This document shows positions 1-5,578 of a stretch of 5,578 bases of DNA, piece by piece; positions within the stretch are counted from its first letter, which is position 1; the number at the start of each line of letters is the position of its first letter. The notes beneath the pieces were generated by a model. It had not been told where the DNA came from. It saw nothing but the letters and a program-made list of their open reading frames with translations, and did not search any database. Source of the DNA: Candidatus Zipacnadia bacterium (GTDB lineage Bacteria; Armatimonadota; Zipacnadia; Zipacnadales; Zipacnadaceae). The stretch is from positions 1-5,578 of the forward strand of contig JALGTD010000114.1 of NCBI GenBank assembly GCA_029821515.1, in the 5' to 3' direction. Made by a program: the position numbers and the translations under genes.

Positions 1-79
1 AACAGAGTTGCTCGGAGGGACACTGTTAAAGCTAAAGTACAGTAAGTATTCACCTTAATTTCTTAGGACACTGGCTCCA
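1..79. other. Non-coding edge downstream of the MFS gene
   Basis: This stretch follows the stop of the transporter gene (minus-strand reading). No convincing terminator is present: the best minus-strand hairpin is ACTGT/ACAGT, a 5-bp stem with a 12-nt loop and no following T run. The octamer GGACACTG occurs twice (18-25 and 66-73), which may be chance. A minus-strand GTG at 53-51 starts a frame that stays open to the window edge (17 codons), but it has no good ribosome binding site and is too short to call. Sequence beyond the edge would decide whether another gene of the unit starts here. Confidence 0.5.
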
Positions 80-1336
80 TCAAGCGCCAATGTTTCTGAC
101 TGGTTTTAGGGTGAAGGACAATAAGAGTGCCGTTATCAATGCGGCCAGGGTTACCAGGAAAGTAGCTTGATAGGAGTATGCATCTATTACTAAGCCTCCC
201 AAGACTGGCAGGATGATGGGCAGGCCCATTAAAGTCCCTTGTAAAGCTATGTAAGTGGGCCGCAGTTGCTCGGGAGCAATCTCTAACAGGTAATTCGTAA
301 ATCCGATGCCCCCTCCGCTGATTGAAAAGCCGATCAACACAAACACAGCTATCAATAACCTCCAACCTACACCAGATGATAGCAAAGCTAGCAGCGGAAC
401 TACTGTTGCCGTAGCTGATGTTAGAATAATCACGATGCGATTACCGATGCGCTCACTCAACTGTGCCCACAGTAAGTTTGACACAATACCGCCGGCCATC
501 TGAGCTGCCACCAAAGTTCCGACGTGTTCAGCAGCCATACCCAGTTCGTTCTTGCCATATAGCACATAAAACGGCATAGCGAAGGCCGCAAAGCCCACAG
601 CCAGTTGAGTTAGGATAAAGAGGCCGAAGTTACGATCTTCCCACAAAATCCGCACTGATTTATTGAGGAAGACACTCAGATGGCGGGTCCGTCCAGTGAC
701 TTCGCCTTTGGGCTCACGCAATGAACTGAGCCCGATATAGGACACCGCTAGGAAGGCGAAGGACAACAAGAACAAGTAGCTGTAGTTCCTTGGGAAAGGT
801 ATATCTGGATTGCCCAAGATACGTTTCACAACAAAGCCTGCACCGATTGCTAACAGGCCGCCCCAGAGCTGGCGATGACCGAAAAAGCGGCCGCGTAGCG
901 TGGCCGGTAGCGCCTTGCCCCAGATGTCGGTGAAGGGAATAGTTGCCACTCCTCCAGCAAATGAAAAGATAAAAAGTAATACCAGAAGGGCAACCAGCAC
1001 AATGGTCGGCTTGCCCGGCGGGCAAAAATATGCCAATAAGCCCAGAATCAGCCAGGCTGTGGCTCGAACCCAAATCGCCACTACCAACACTGGCTTTTTC
1101 CTCGGCTTACTTTCTATCTTGTTTGCCACAAAGAGTTGGGGAAGCACACTACCGGCATTCATCAATGCGGAGAAGACGCCGATCATCGCTTGCGAACCGG
1201 TGAAATGATTCAAGAAAACGGGTAAGACACTCATCGGCGCGGAAAAAGCCATAGCGGTGTGAAACAGAATTCCGTGTATCAAACCCATAGCGAAGTTGAA
1301 CCTGATATAGGGCGGAGCCGTATTCTCGTTCTTCAT
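80..1336 (-). CDS. Major facilitator superfamily (MFS) transporter
   Basis: An integral inner-membrane permease of 418 residues, a normal length for a 12-helix MFS protein. Hydrophobic segments are seen at about residues 14-42, 50-71, 82-104, 109-134, 154-171, 186-204, 237-260, 270-292, 299-320, 325-347, 363-386 and 390-410, with a longer hydrophilic loop at about 205-235 between the two halves. Loop signatures fit the family: RGRFFGHRQ (148-156) after the fourth helix, SERIGNR (294-300) in the motif-A-like loop between helices 8 and 9, and EIAPEQLRPTY (352-362) before helix 11. The first half lacks a textbook GxLaDrxGrr motif, having NKIESKPRKK (72-81) there. The ATG lies 5 bp after the methyltransferase stop (TGA AATAA ATG) and has only a weak GAGAG upstream, so translational coupling is likely. 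Substrate and direction of transport cannot be read from the sequence; drug or metabolite efflux and sugar or organic-acid uptake are all possible. Confidence 0.9.
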   Translation of the reverse strand: MKNENTAPPYIRFNFAMGLIHGILFHTAMAFSAPMSVLPVFLNHFTGSQAMIGVFSALMNAGSVLPQLFVANKIESKPRKKPVLVVAIWVRATAWLILGLLAYFCPPGKPTIVLVALLVLLFIFSFAGGVATIPFTDIWGKALPATLRGRFFGHRQLWGGLLAIGAGFVVKRILGNPDIPFPRNYSYLFLLSFAFLAVSYIGLSSLREPKGEVTGRTRHLSVFLNKSVRILWEDRNFGLFILTQLAVGFAAFAMPFYVLYGKNELGMAAEHVGTLVAAQMAGGIVSNLLWAQLSERIGNRIVIILTSATATVVPLLALLSSGVGWRLLIAVFVLIGFSISGGGIGFTNYLLEIAPEQLRPTYIALQGTLMGLPIILPVLGGLVIDAYSYQATFLVTLAALITALLLSFTLKPVRNIGA

Positions 1337-1341
1337 TTATT

Positions 1342-2001
1342 TCAATTGCTTCTCTCATTGATCTGCTTTTGTGCTCCGAGCAGGCGAACATACCCACGGA
1401 GGAACTTGTGCGAGACAAAGGGCTTCAGTCCCCCCTCAGCTACCATTTGGGCGAGATTGAGCTGTAAGAATTCCGTGGCTAACTCGCATTCCAAATGTCT
1501 AAAAAGCCATTGCAGCGGCCAGTACACCTTCTCCAGATCGAACTCATTGTAGTCCAGAATCCATAGGCTACCGTTCTGCTTCAGAGCATTTCGCGCATTG
1601 GCAATAATGCGGCGCTTATCTTCGTCCTCGAACCCGTGCAGGACAAAAGAAATGAATATCTTATCAAACTCCTCGGTGAACGGCAAAGGCTGTTCGATCC
1701 GCTGCTCTACGAAACTTATCTGAGGATAACACTCACACCGTCGGCGGGCGCGGTGCAGCATCTGTGGACTGATGTCGACACCTATGATGTGACCAGTAGA
1801 GCCTACGCTGTCCAGCATCAGCCGTGCATTACGGCCTGTCCCCGACCCCAGGTCGAGGATCTCATCCCCAGGTTGTATTCCCATCTTAGCTATAACCTCA
1901 GCTATAAAGCGCGGATAGGTACCCAGGAAAAGCAGATCCATCATGCGGTCATAGTAGGGGGCCCAGTGCCCACTGATTTCTACCTTGCTTCGAAGGGTCA
2001 T
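1342..2001 (-). CDS. Class I SAM-dependent methyltransferase (UbiE/Methyltransf_11-like)
   Basis: A 219-residue soluble, presumably cytoplasmic enzyme expected to move a methyl group from S-adenosylmethionine to an unknown acceptor. Motif I, the SAM-binding glycine loop, is ILDLGSGTGRNA (48-59). The acidic end of strand 2 is GVDIS (74-78) and binds the SAM ribose. Motif II is FDKIFISFVLHGF (112-124), and the LKQNGSLWILDY strand (140-151) matches motif III. The N-terminal WAPYYDRMMD stretch (13-22) is typical of UbiE/COQ5-type and phospholipid N-methyltransferase-like proteins. A quinone ring, a phospholipid or a small molecule are all possible acceptors; the sequence does not choose, so no gene symbol is given. 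The start is firm: an in-frame TAG lies upstream with no other start codon after it, and AGAAGGA stands just before the ATG. It precedes the transporter by 5 bp, so the two probably form one unit. Confidence 0.88.
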   Translation of the reverse strand: MTLRSKVEISGHWAPYYDRMMDLLFLGTYPRFIAEVIAKMGIQPGDEILDLGSGTGRNARLMLDSVGSTGHIIGVDISPQMLHRARRRCECYPQISFVEQRIEQPLPFTEEFDKIFISFVLHGFEDEDKRRIIANARNALKQNGSLWILDYNEFDLEKVYWPLQWLFRHLECELATEFLQLNLAQMVAEGGLKPFVSHKFLRGYVRLLGAQKQINERSN

Positions 2002-2090
2002 TGTCCTTCTTTCAGTTTCATAAGGCTATGAACGGCTTGCTCAATGGCCTGGGCCACCTTGATAACTCCGGTCGCAGTTCTCGGTCGCAC
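1998..2090 (-). CDS. Possible 30-residue peptide overlapping the methyltransferase start
   Basis: A minus-strand frame from GTG at 2090 to TGA at 1998 fills much of the 134-bp spacer after ftsA. Its stop overlaps the methyltransferase start as ATGA, a classical coupling arrangement. AAGG lies 9 nt before the GTG. The C-terminal two thirds reads KVAQAIEQAVHSLMKLKEGQ, which could form an amphipathic helix; the first ten residues are polar and basic (VRPRTATGVI). I do not recognise it. It could be a real small protein, a coupling leader, the worn remnant of a longer gene, or chance: a frame this short is not significant alone, and an in-frame TAA lies just upstream at 2099-2097. An internal ATG at 2021 would leave only 7 codons. 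Confidence 0.22.
   Translation of the reverse strand: MRPRTATGVIKVAQAIEQAVHSLMKLKEGQ
2004..2010 (-). promoter_or_regulatory. Ribosome binding site of the methyltransferase gene
   Basis: AGAAGGA on the minus strand is a good Shine-Dalgarno match. It ends only 2 nt before the ATG at 2001, which is closer than usual (5-10 nt). The sequence also lies inside the last codons of the possible small ORF that ends at 1998, so ribosomes finishing that ORF could restart here. Confidence 0.55.
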
Positions 2091-2093
2091 CGG
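2068..2093. repeat. Direct repeat inside a short inverted repeat
   Basis: On the plus strand CGGTCGCA occurs at 2069-2076 and again at 2082-2089, a 13-bp period. The block is framed by CCGGT (2068-2072) and ACCGG (2089-2093), which are inverted copies. It lies between ftsA and the methyltransferase gene, so it could be an operator or a weak RNA structure, but the two units are short and no T run follows, so it is not a standard intrinsic terminator. Confidence 0.3.
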
Positions 2094-2135
2094 TGATTAC
2101 CTTGTTTATCTAATCTTCTTGAGCGTGGTAGGTGA

Positions 2136-3398
2136 TTAGTTGCCAGGGAGATAAGCAGAAATTCGGGGTTGGGCGTATTTGCGCCACCACGAGCGGGCCT
2201 TCTCTACCAATTCGAGGTAGTAGGGAGTTGCAGGCGGTCGGGCGTCGGCGCCTTCATTGGCCGCATACAGAACCAGGCCGACGCCGGTGGCAAAGATGGG
2301 ACTGGCCACCCGATTGGCCATCCGCCCTACACCGCGGGCACTGCCTATACGCACTGGAGTGTTTCCCATAATTTCGGAGGCCATCTCCAGGGTGCCAGGA
2401 AGCTGTGAACCGCCTCCAGTGAGCACTACCCCGCTGGTGACCGTATCGTACATACCGGCTTGCTCCAAATTTTTGATAGTGAGCTGGAATATTTCTACCA
2501 GTCGTGCTTGAATTATGTCGGCGATCAGCCCGCGGGGTACGCGCACCTGCTCATGAGTGCCGATTTCACTAACCAGCACTGGATCATCGCCGTTGGTCAT
2601 ATCTGCGAAGGCGGTGCCGAACTTCTTCTTAACCTCTTCGGCTTGCTTGTAGGAGATGCGCAGTAGTTTGGCAATGTCGCTGGTGATGTGGTTACCCGCA
2701 ACAAGTATGGCCCCGCTATGGGCTATGGCTCCATTGGCAAAGATAGCCAGATCAGTTGTCCCCCCGCCAATATCCATCAGCACCACGCCCAGGTCGGATT
2801 CGTCTTCGGCCAGTACTGCCAGGCTGGTCGCCACTGACTCCAGAACCTGCTTTTGGACCTGGACGCCGGTTTCTTCCACGGCGGCGGCCACATTGCGCAA
2901 AGCCCCGGCTGCGGCGCTAACTACGTGAATGTTGGCATCCAGCCGCGCGGCGTGCATTCCCAGTGGGCGCTTTACCCCCCGTTGGCCGTCAATGGTAAAG
3001 TCTCGTACCAGGGTATGAATTATCTCTCGGTCGTGGGGCAAAGCGACATTGTCGCAGGCGCTCTGGATGGCCTGCTCGACGTCTTCGCTAGTTATCTCGT
3101 CTCCGGATGCAACCCGCACCCGTCCGGTCACGTTCCGGGATTTGATGTGTGCGCCCGTCACTCCAACGTAGGCCCTGGCGATAGGCAATTGCGCCATCTG
3201 CTCGGCTTCGGTCACCGATTGCTGCACAGACTTGACAGCCTGGGCATGGTCAACAACGACTCCGCTGCGCAGTCCCCGCGAAGGATGCAAGCCAACTCCC
3301 AGGATATCCAGTTGGCCGTTCGCCGCAGTCTGGGCAATGAGGGTACAGATCTTGGTCGTACCCACGTCTATGCCGGCTACGTACCCTGCCTCAACCAT
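2136..3398 (-). CDS. ftsA: Cell division protein FtsA
   Basis: FtsA is an actin-like ATPase that polymerises on the inner face of the cytoplasmic membrane, tethers FtsZ and recruits later divisome proteins. The 420 residues match the family length. Visible parts are the phosphate 1 loop GIDVGTTK (9-16), the FtsA-specific 1C/SHS2 region at about 84-162 (beginning AHIKSRNVTGRVRV), the phosphate 2 loop DIGGGTTD (209-216), and the adenosine loop LTGGGSQLPG (326-335). The C-terminal ARSWWRKYAQ and following residues (about 401-417) have the look of the amphipathic membrane-targeting helix, so the protein appears complete. The start is fixed: an in-frame TGA stands only five codons upstream, leaving the ATG at 3398 as the sole choice. 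The gene follows ftsQ by 48 bp, as usual in dcw clusters, but is not followed by ftsZ in this window. MreB-type or DnaK-type relatives are excluded by the 1C domain and context. Confidence 0.97.
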   Translation of the reverse strand: MVEAGYVAGIDVGTTKICTLIAQTAANGQLDILGVGLHPSRGLRSGVVVDHAQAVKSVQQSVTEAEQMAQLPIARAYVGVTGAHIKSRNVTGRVRVASGDEITSEDVEQAIQSACDNVALPHDREIIHTLVRDFTIDGQRGVKRPLGMHAARLDANIHVVSAAAGALRNVAAAVEETGVQVQKQVLESVATSLAVLAEDESDLGVVLMDIGGGTTDLAIFANGAIAHSGAILVAGNHITSDIAKLLRISYKQAEEVKKKFGTAFADMTNGDDPVLVSEIGTHEQVRVPRGLIADIIQARLVEIFQLTIKNLEQAGMYDTVTSGVVLTGGGSQLPGTLEMASEIMGNTPVRIGSARGVGRMANRVASPIFATGVGLVLYAANEGADARPPATPYYLELVEKARSWWRKYAQPRISAYLPGN

Positions 3399-3408
3399 TG
3401 GTGGATAG

Positions 3409-3414
3409 CCTCAC
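3409..3414 (-). promoter_or_regulatory. Ribosome binding site of ftsA
   Basis: GTGAGG on the minus strand ends 10 nt before the ftsA ATG. It is a moderate Shine-Dalgarno match at slightly long spacing. It also contains the in-frame TGA that rules out any earlier ftsA start. Confidence 0.5.
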
Positions 3415-3446
3415 TGTCGTTATCAGGACCACCGGAAATCCGACAT

Positions 3447-4208
3447 TTATGACTTCGAGCGCGGTTTCCAGACGGGTCGCTCCATAATTCTAACATCAAT
3501 ATACGCTGCCTGGCGTCCCTTTTCCTCTATCTGCTGCATTATTGCCACGAACATCATTATTTTACGCTGGAGGTTATCCAGACTGCCCAGCTTACCCAGC
3601 ACCCCCGACGGCGAGTGAATCTGGACTAGATGGCGGTCGGTAAAGTCCATCACCAGTCCGCCGGTAGTTGAAACGTTTTCCAGACCAGCTAGCGTCTCAC
3701 TGAGCAGCCTCAGTTCGCTACTGTTCAGTTGTTGTCCTGGCTCCAGGGGGGTGTTCGTCAGCCCATAGAAATAGATTAACGAGTCTGGTAGTACGTTGGT
3801 GGTGGCAACACAGATACCCTCCTCATCAACCAGCGCCCATTCACTGTCAGCCTTAATCGCCGCTATAGGATGTCGGCGCTCAATATGTACTACCAGCCGG
3901 CCGGGCAGGTCCCGCTCGACCGAGACTTTCTTTATTTGGGGACAGTCCTCAAGCTGCTCGGCGATCCGTTGGACGGGATATAGAAGCGTGCTGGCTCCGC
4001 TGGGTACTTTGGTATCAGCCAGGGCCAGTTTGGCTAAGGCGCTGTCCGGCGCCCGTATTTGCACATCGCGGATGGCAAAATAGGGGGAGACTGCCAGCCC
4101 ATAGATGAAACTGGCTGCCACTGTTAATACCAGCAGGTGGGCCGCCCGTAGGTATCGGCTTTGTCGCTCTGGTTGTCTGTGGCTTGAGTAACGAATCGCG
4201 TGACACAC
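3447..4208 (-). CDS. ftsQ: Cell division protein FtsQ/DivIB (POTRA domain)
   Basis: FtsQ is a bitopic inner-membrane protein that links early and late divisome parts, in known systems through FtsB and FtsL. This 253-residue protein has the expected layout: a short basic cytoplasmic tail (1-22), one membrane helix at about 23-41, then the POTRA domain at about 43-114, opening with YFAIRDVQIRA and ending near LPGRLVVHIERRHPIAAI. The C-terminal beta domain (about 120-245) carries the usual late signature, GKLGSLDNLQRKI (205-217) and YIDVRIMERPVWKPR (236-250). Length is typical. The start is GTG at 4208; the frame is open back to a TGA at 4253-4251 but holds no ATG, GTG or TTG in between. No proper ribosome binding site precedes it, since AAGG touches the start codon directly. 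It sits 47 bp after murC and 48 bp before ftsA. murB and ddl, often found between murC and ftsQ, are absent here. Confidence 0.94.
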   Translation of the reverse strand: MCHAIRYSSHRQPERQSRYLRAAHLLVLTVAASFIYGLAVSPYFAIRDVQIRAPDSALAKLALADTKVPSGASTLLYPVQRIAEQLEDCPQIKKVSVERDLPGRLVVHIERRHPIAAIKADSEWALVDEEGICVATTNVLPDSLIYFYGLTNTPLEPGQQLNSSELRLLSETLAGLENVSTTGGLVMDFTDRHLVQIHSPSGVLGKLGSLDNLQRKIMMFVAIMQQIEEKGRQAAYIDVRIMERPVWKPRSKS

Positions 4209-4219
4209 CCTTGCAGTAG

Positions 4220-4230
4220 CGTATGATACG
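4220..4230. repeat. Small palindrome upstream of ftsQ
   Basis: CGTATGATACG is a perfect 5+1+5 palindrome centred about 17 bp upstream of the ftsQ start, in the murC-ftsQ gap. The symmetry does not extend further. Palindromes of this size are expected by chance several times in a window this long, so a regulatory role is only a possibility. Confidence 0.2.
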
Positions 4231-4255
4231 ATTACTGGTGTGCCTGTTGTTCAGG

Positions 4256-5578
4256 TCACGCGCTGTTCACTAATTGCTCGGCGGCGCGGTGAATATCGCC
4301 GGCGCCGATGGTTATCACCAGATCGCCGCTGGTTGCCTGCTGCTTCAAGAACTCTACAACGTCGTGCATTGCCGGCAAATAAGTCACCTGCCGGTCGGGG
4401 TGTCGGCTGCGAATACGTTCATACAACTGCTGTCCACTGACGTCCTCCCGGGGTTGCTCGCGGGCGGCGTATGTCTGGGCTATCCCAATGATGTCCGCCT
4501 CGTCGAACGACTTGACGAATTCGTCCATCAGATACTCGGTCCGGCTGTACAGGTGAGGCTGAAACACCGCGACGATGCGGGTGGCAAAATGCTCGCGGGC
4601 CGCCTGCAGAGTTGCCCGGATCTCGGTGGGGTGATGAGCGTAGTCGTCAACCACCCAATAGCCGTCCACCTGGCCGACATATTCAAAGCGGCGTTTGATG
4701 CCCGTGAACTGGCCCAGCGCACCAGCGGCCTGCTCGATCGGTAATCCTGCACCGTGGGCTGCGGCCAGCGCCGCCAGGGCATTGAGAACGTTGTAGCGGC
4801 CGACGACTTGCAGGCTAACCGGTGCGAGGGTCTCGCTGTACACGATAGGAGTGAACGCCGTGCCCTGCGCCGTAGCAGTTATATCTTTTGCGGTGATGTC
4901 TAACTCCGGCCCAAGACCATAGGAAATGCGCTGTGCGGGGCTGTCAGCTACTGCCTTGACCACTTCTGTACTATCGGCGCAGTATGCGATAAAACCCTGA
5001 GGATCCGATAATGATACGAAATGGGCAAAGCTGCGGCGTAGCTCCGCGAAATTGCCGTAGTTGTCCAAATGATCTGGCTCGATGCTGGTCAGAACTTGGG
5101 AGCAGCCCTCGTAAGTCCAAAACGAGCTGTCACTTTCGCAGGCCTCAAATATCGCCCAGTCGCCGTTCCCCAGTCGGAAGTTACTGTCAATGTCCAGCCA
5201 GTGACCGCCCACAAAGACAGTCGGGTCGTAGCCCAAATCAACGAAGATCCTACCAATCATCGCCGTGACGGTCGTCTTGCCATGCGTGCCACTTACAGCA
5301 ATCCGGCGCTCCTGATTCAGCAGATAGCTGATTAGCTCGGAGCGGTGAACGACCGGCCGACCAGTAGCGCGGGCCGCCACGAGTTCCGGGTTGTCTTCCC
5401 TAATCGCTGTGGTGTAGATGATGGCCTGGGCATCGCCGATATTCTCCGCCGCGTGCCCTATGGCGACTTCAACGTCATTATCCCGCAGCCGTTTGACTGT
5501 TTCCGACTTGCACTTGTCCGAGCCGGTGATCTGAAATCCCTTTTGATGCAAGGCCAGTGCCAGGCCGCTCATAGACAC
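4256..5578 (-). CDS. murC: UDP-N-acetylmuramate--L-alanine ligase (MurC), 5' partial
   Basis: MurC adds L-alanine to UDP-MurNAc with ATP, the first amino-acid step of cytoplasmic peptidoglycan precursor synthesis. The 440 codons present run off the window edge. The first residues, VSMSGLALAL, match the MSGLA end of the N-terminal Rossmann nucleotide-sugar motif, so the GTG at the edge is internal and roughly 15-20 residues are missing. Counting from the edge, the ATP loop is SGTHGKTT (96-103), followed by FVGG (122-125), the acidic stretch EACESDSSF (145-153), SIEPDHLDNYG (165-175), the ribose/ATP-binding region GIKRRFEYVG (293-302), DDYAHHPTEI (311-320), FQPHLYSRT (339-347) and the C-terminal GAGDI (425-429). 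DDYAHHPTE and the order of domains point to MurC rather than MurD, MurE or MurF; Mpl, its close relative, is less likely next to ftsQ and ftsA. EACE followed by SD is a mix of the EADESD and EACEY forms known in the family and is probably harmless. TGA stop, then 47 bp to ftsQ. Confidence 0.95.
   Translation of the reverse strand: MSMSGLALALHQKGFQITGSDKCKSETVKRLRDNDVEVAIGHAAENIGDAQAIIYTTAIREDNPELVAARATGRPVVHRSELISYLLNQERRIAVSGTHGKTTVTAMIGRIFVDLGYDPTVFVGGHWLDIDSNFRLGNGDWAIFEACESDSSFWTYEGCSQVLTSIEPDHLDNYGNFAELRRSFAHFVSLSDPQGFIAYCADSTEVVKAVADSPAQRISYGLGPELDITAKDITATAQGTAFTPIVYSETLAPVSLQVVGRYNVLNALAALAAAHGAGLPIEQAAGALGQFTGIKRRFEYVGQVDGYWVVDDYAHHPTEIRATLQAAREHFATRIVAVFQPHLYSRTEYLMDEFVKSFDEADIIGIAQTYAAREQPREDVSGQQLYERIRSRHPDRQVTYLPAMHDVVEFLKQQATSGDLVITIGAGDIHRAAEQLVNSA

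Noticed and set aside
1..27. Inverted repeat AACAG (1-5) and CTGTT (23-27) as a terminator for the transporter gene
   Set aside because: Only a 5-bp stem with a 17-nt loop and no T run on the minus strand; too weak for an intrinsic terminator.
2017..2044. Sigma70-like promoter on the minus strand: TTGAGC (2044-2039), 16-bp spacer, TATGAA (2022-2017)
   Set aside because: Each box matches only 4 of 6 bases, and transcription would start around 2010, leaving a leader of only about 9 nt that cuts into the ribosome binding site. It could be real only for near-leaderless transcription.
3423..3446. ATG directly after the ftsQ stop (TAAATG) opening a 7-codon frame
   Set aside because: It ends at a TGA after seven codons, has no ribosome binding site of its own and is not in the ftsA frame; most likely chance.
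2853..3452. Long open frame of 199 codons on the plus strand opposite ftsA
   Set aside because: It lies wholly antisense to a well-supported ftsA and ftsQ end, shows no recognisable domain, and long antisense frames are common opposite G+C-rich coding sequence.
4274..4744. Open frame of 156 codons on the plus strand opposite murC
   Set aside because: It is antisense to conserved MurC motifs, has no ribosome binding site or family signature that I can see, and is explained by codon bias of murC.
145..5150. Search for phage, insertion-sequence or CRISPR signatures that would explain the gene order break
   Set aside because: No transposase or integrase coding frame, no terminal inverted repeats flanking the methyltransferase-MFS pair, and no regularly spaced repeats were seen.

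Overview
The window comes from a peptidoglycan-making bacterium that divides with an FtsA-based machinery. All genes that can be supported lie on the minus strand and read from high to low coordinates: murC (5' end cut by the window edge), ftsQ, ftsA, a class I SAM-dependent methyltransferase, and an MFS transporter. Base composition is moderate (sampled lines range from about 47 to 67 % G+C, not measured over the whole window). TGA and TAA both serve as stops. The lineage cannot be fixed from the sequence. A deep-branching, poorly sampled phylum, or a Chloroflexota- or Armatimonadota-like bacterium, is a guess based only on the general look of FtsA and the gene order.

Region by region: 4256-5578 holds all but roughly the first 15-20 codons of MurC, the cytoplasmic UDP-MurNAc:L-alanine ligase. 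A 47-bp gap leads to ftsQ (3447-4208), a single-pass membrane division protein. A 48-bp gap leads to ftsA (2136-3398), the actin-like membrane anchor of the Z ring. This is a segment of the classical division and cell wall (dcw) cluster. After ftsA one expects ftsZ. Instead there is a 134-bp spacer (2002-2135), which may encode a 30-residue peptide, then a methyltransferase (1342-2001) and, only 5 bp later, a 12-helix-type MFS permease (80-1336). Positions 1-79 hold no supportable gene.

How the genes work together: MurC builds the peptidoglycan precursor, and FtsQ and FtsA belong to the divisome, so the right 60 % of the window is a coherent growth and division operon. The methyltransferase and transporter look like their own two-gene unit with tight spacing. 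They could be cotranscribed with the division genes, since no terminator is visible between them. Nothing in the sequence ties their substrate to division.

I see no CRISPR array, mobile element, RNA gene or clear new system here. The most notable point is the break of the dcw order after ftsA.
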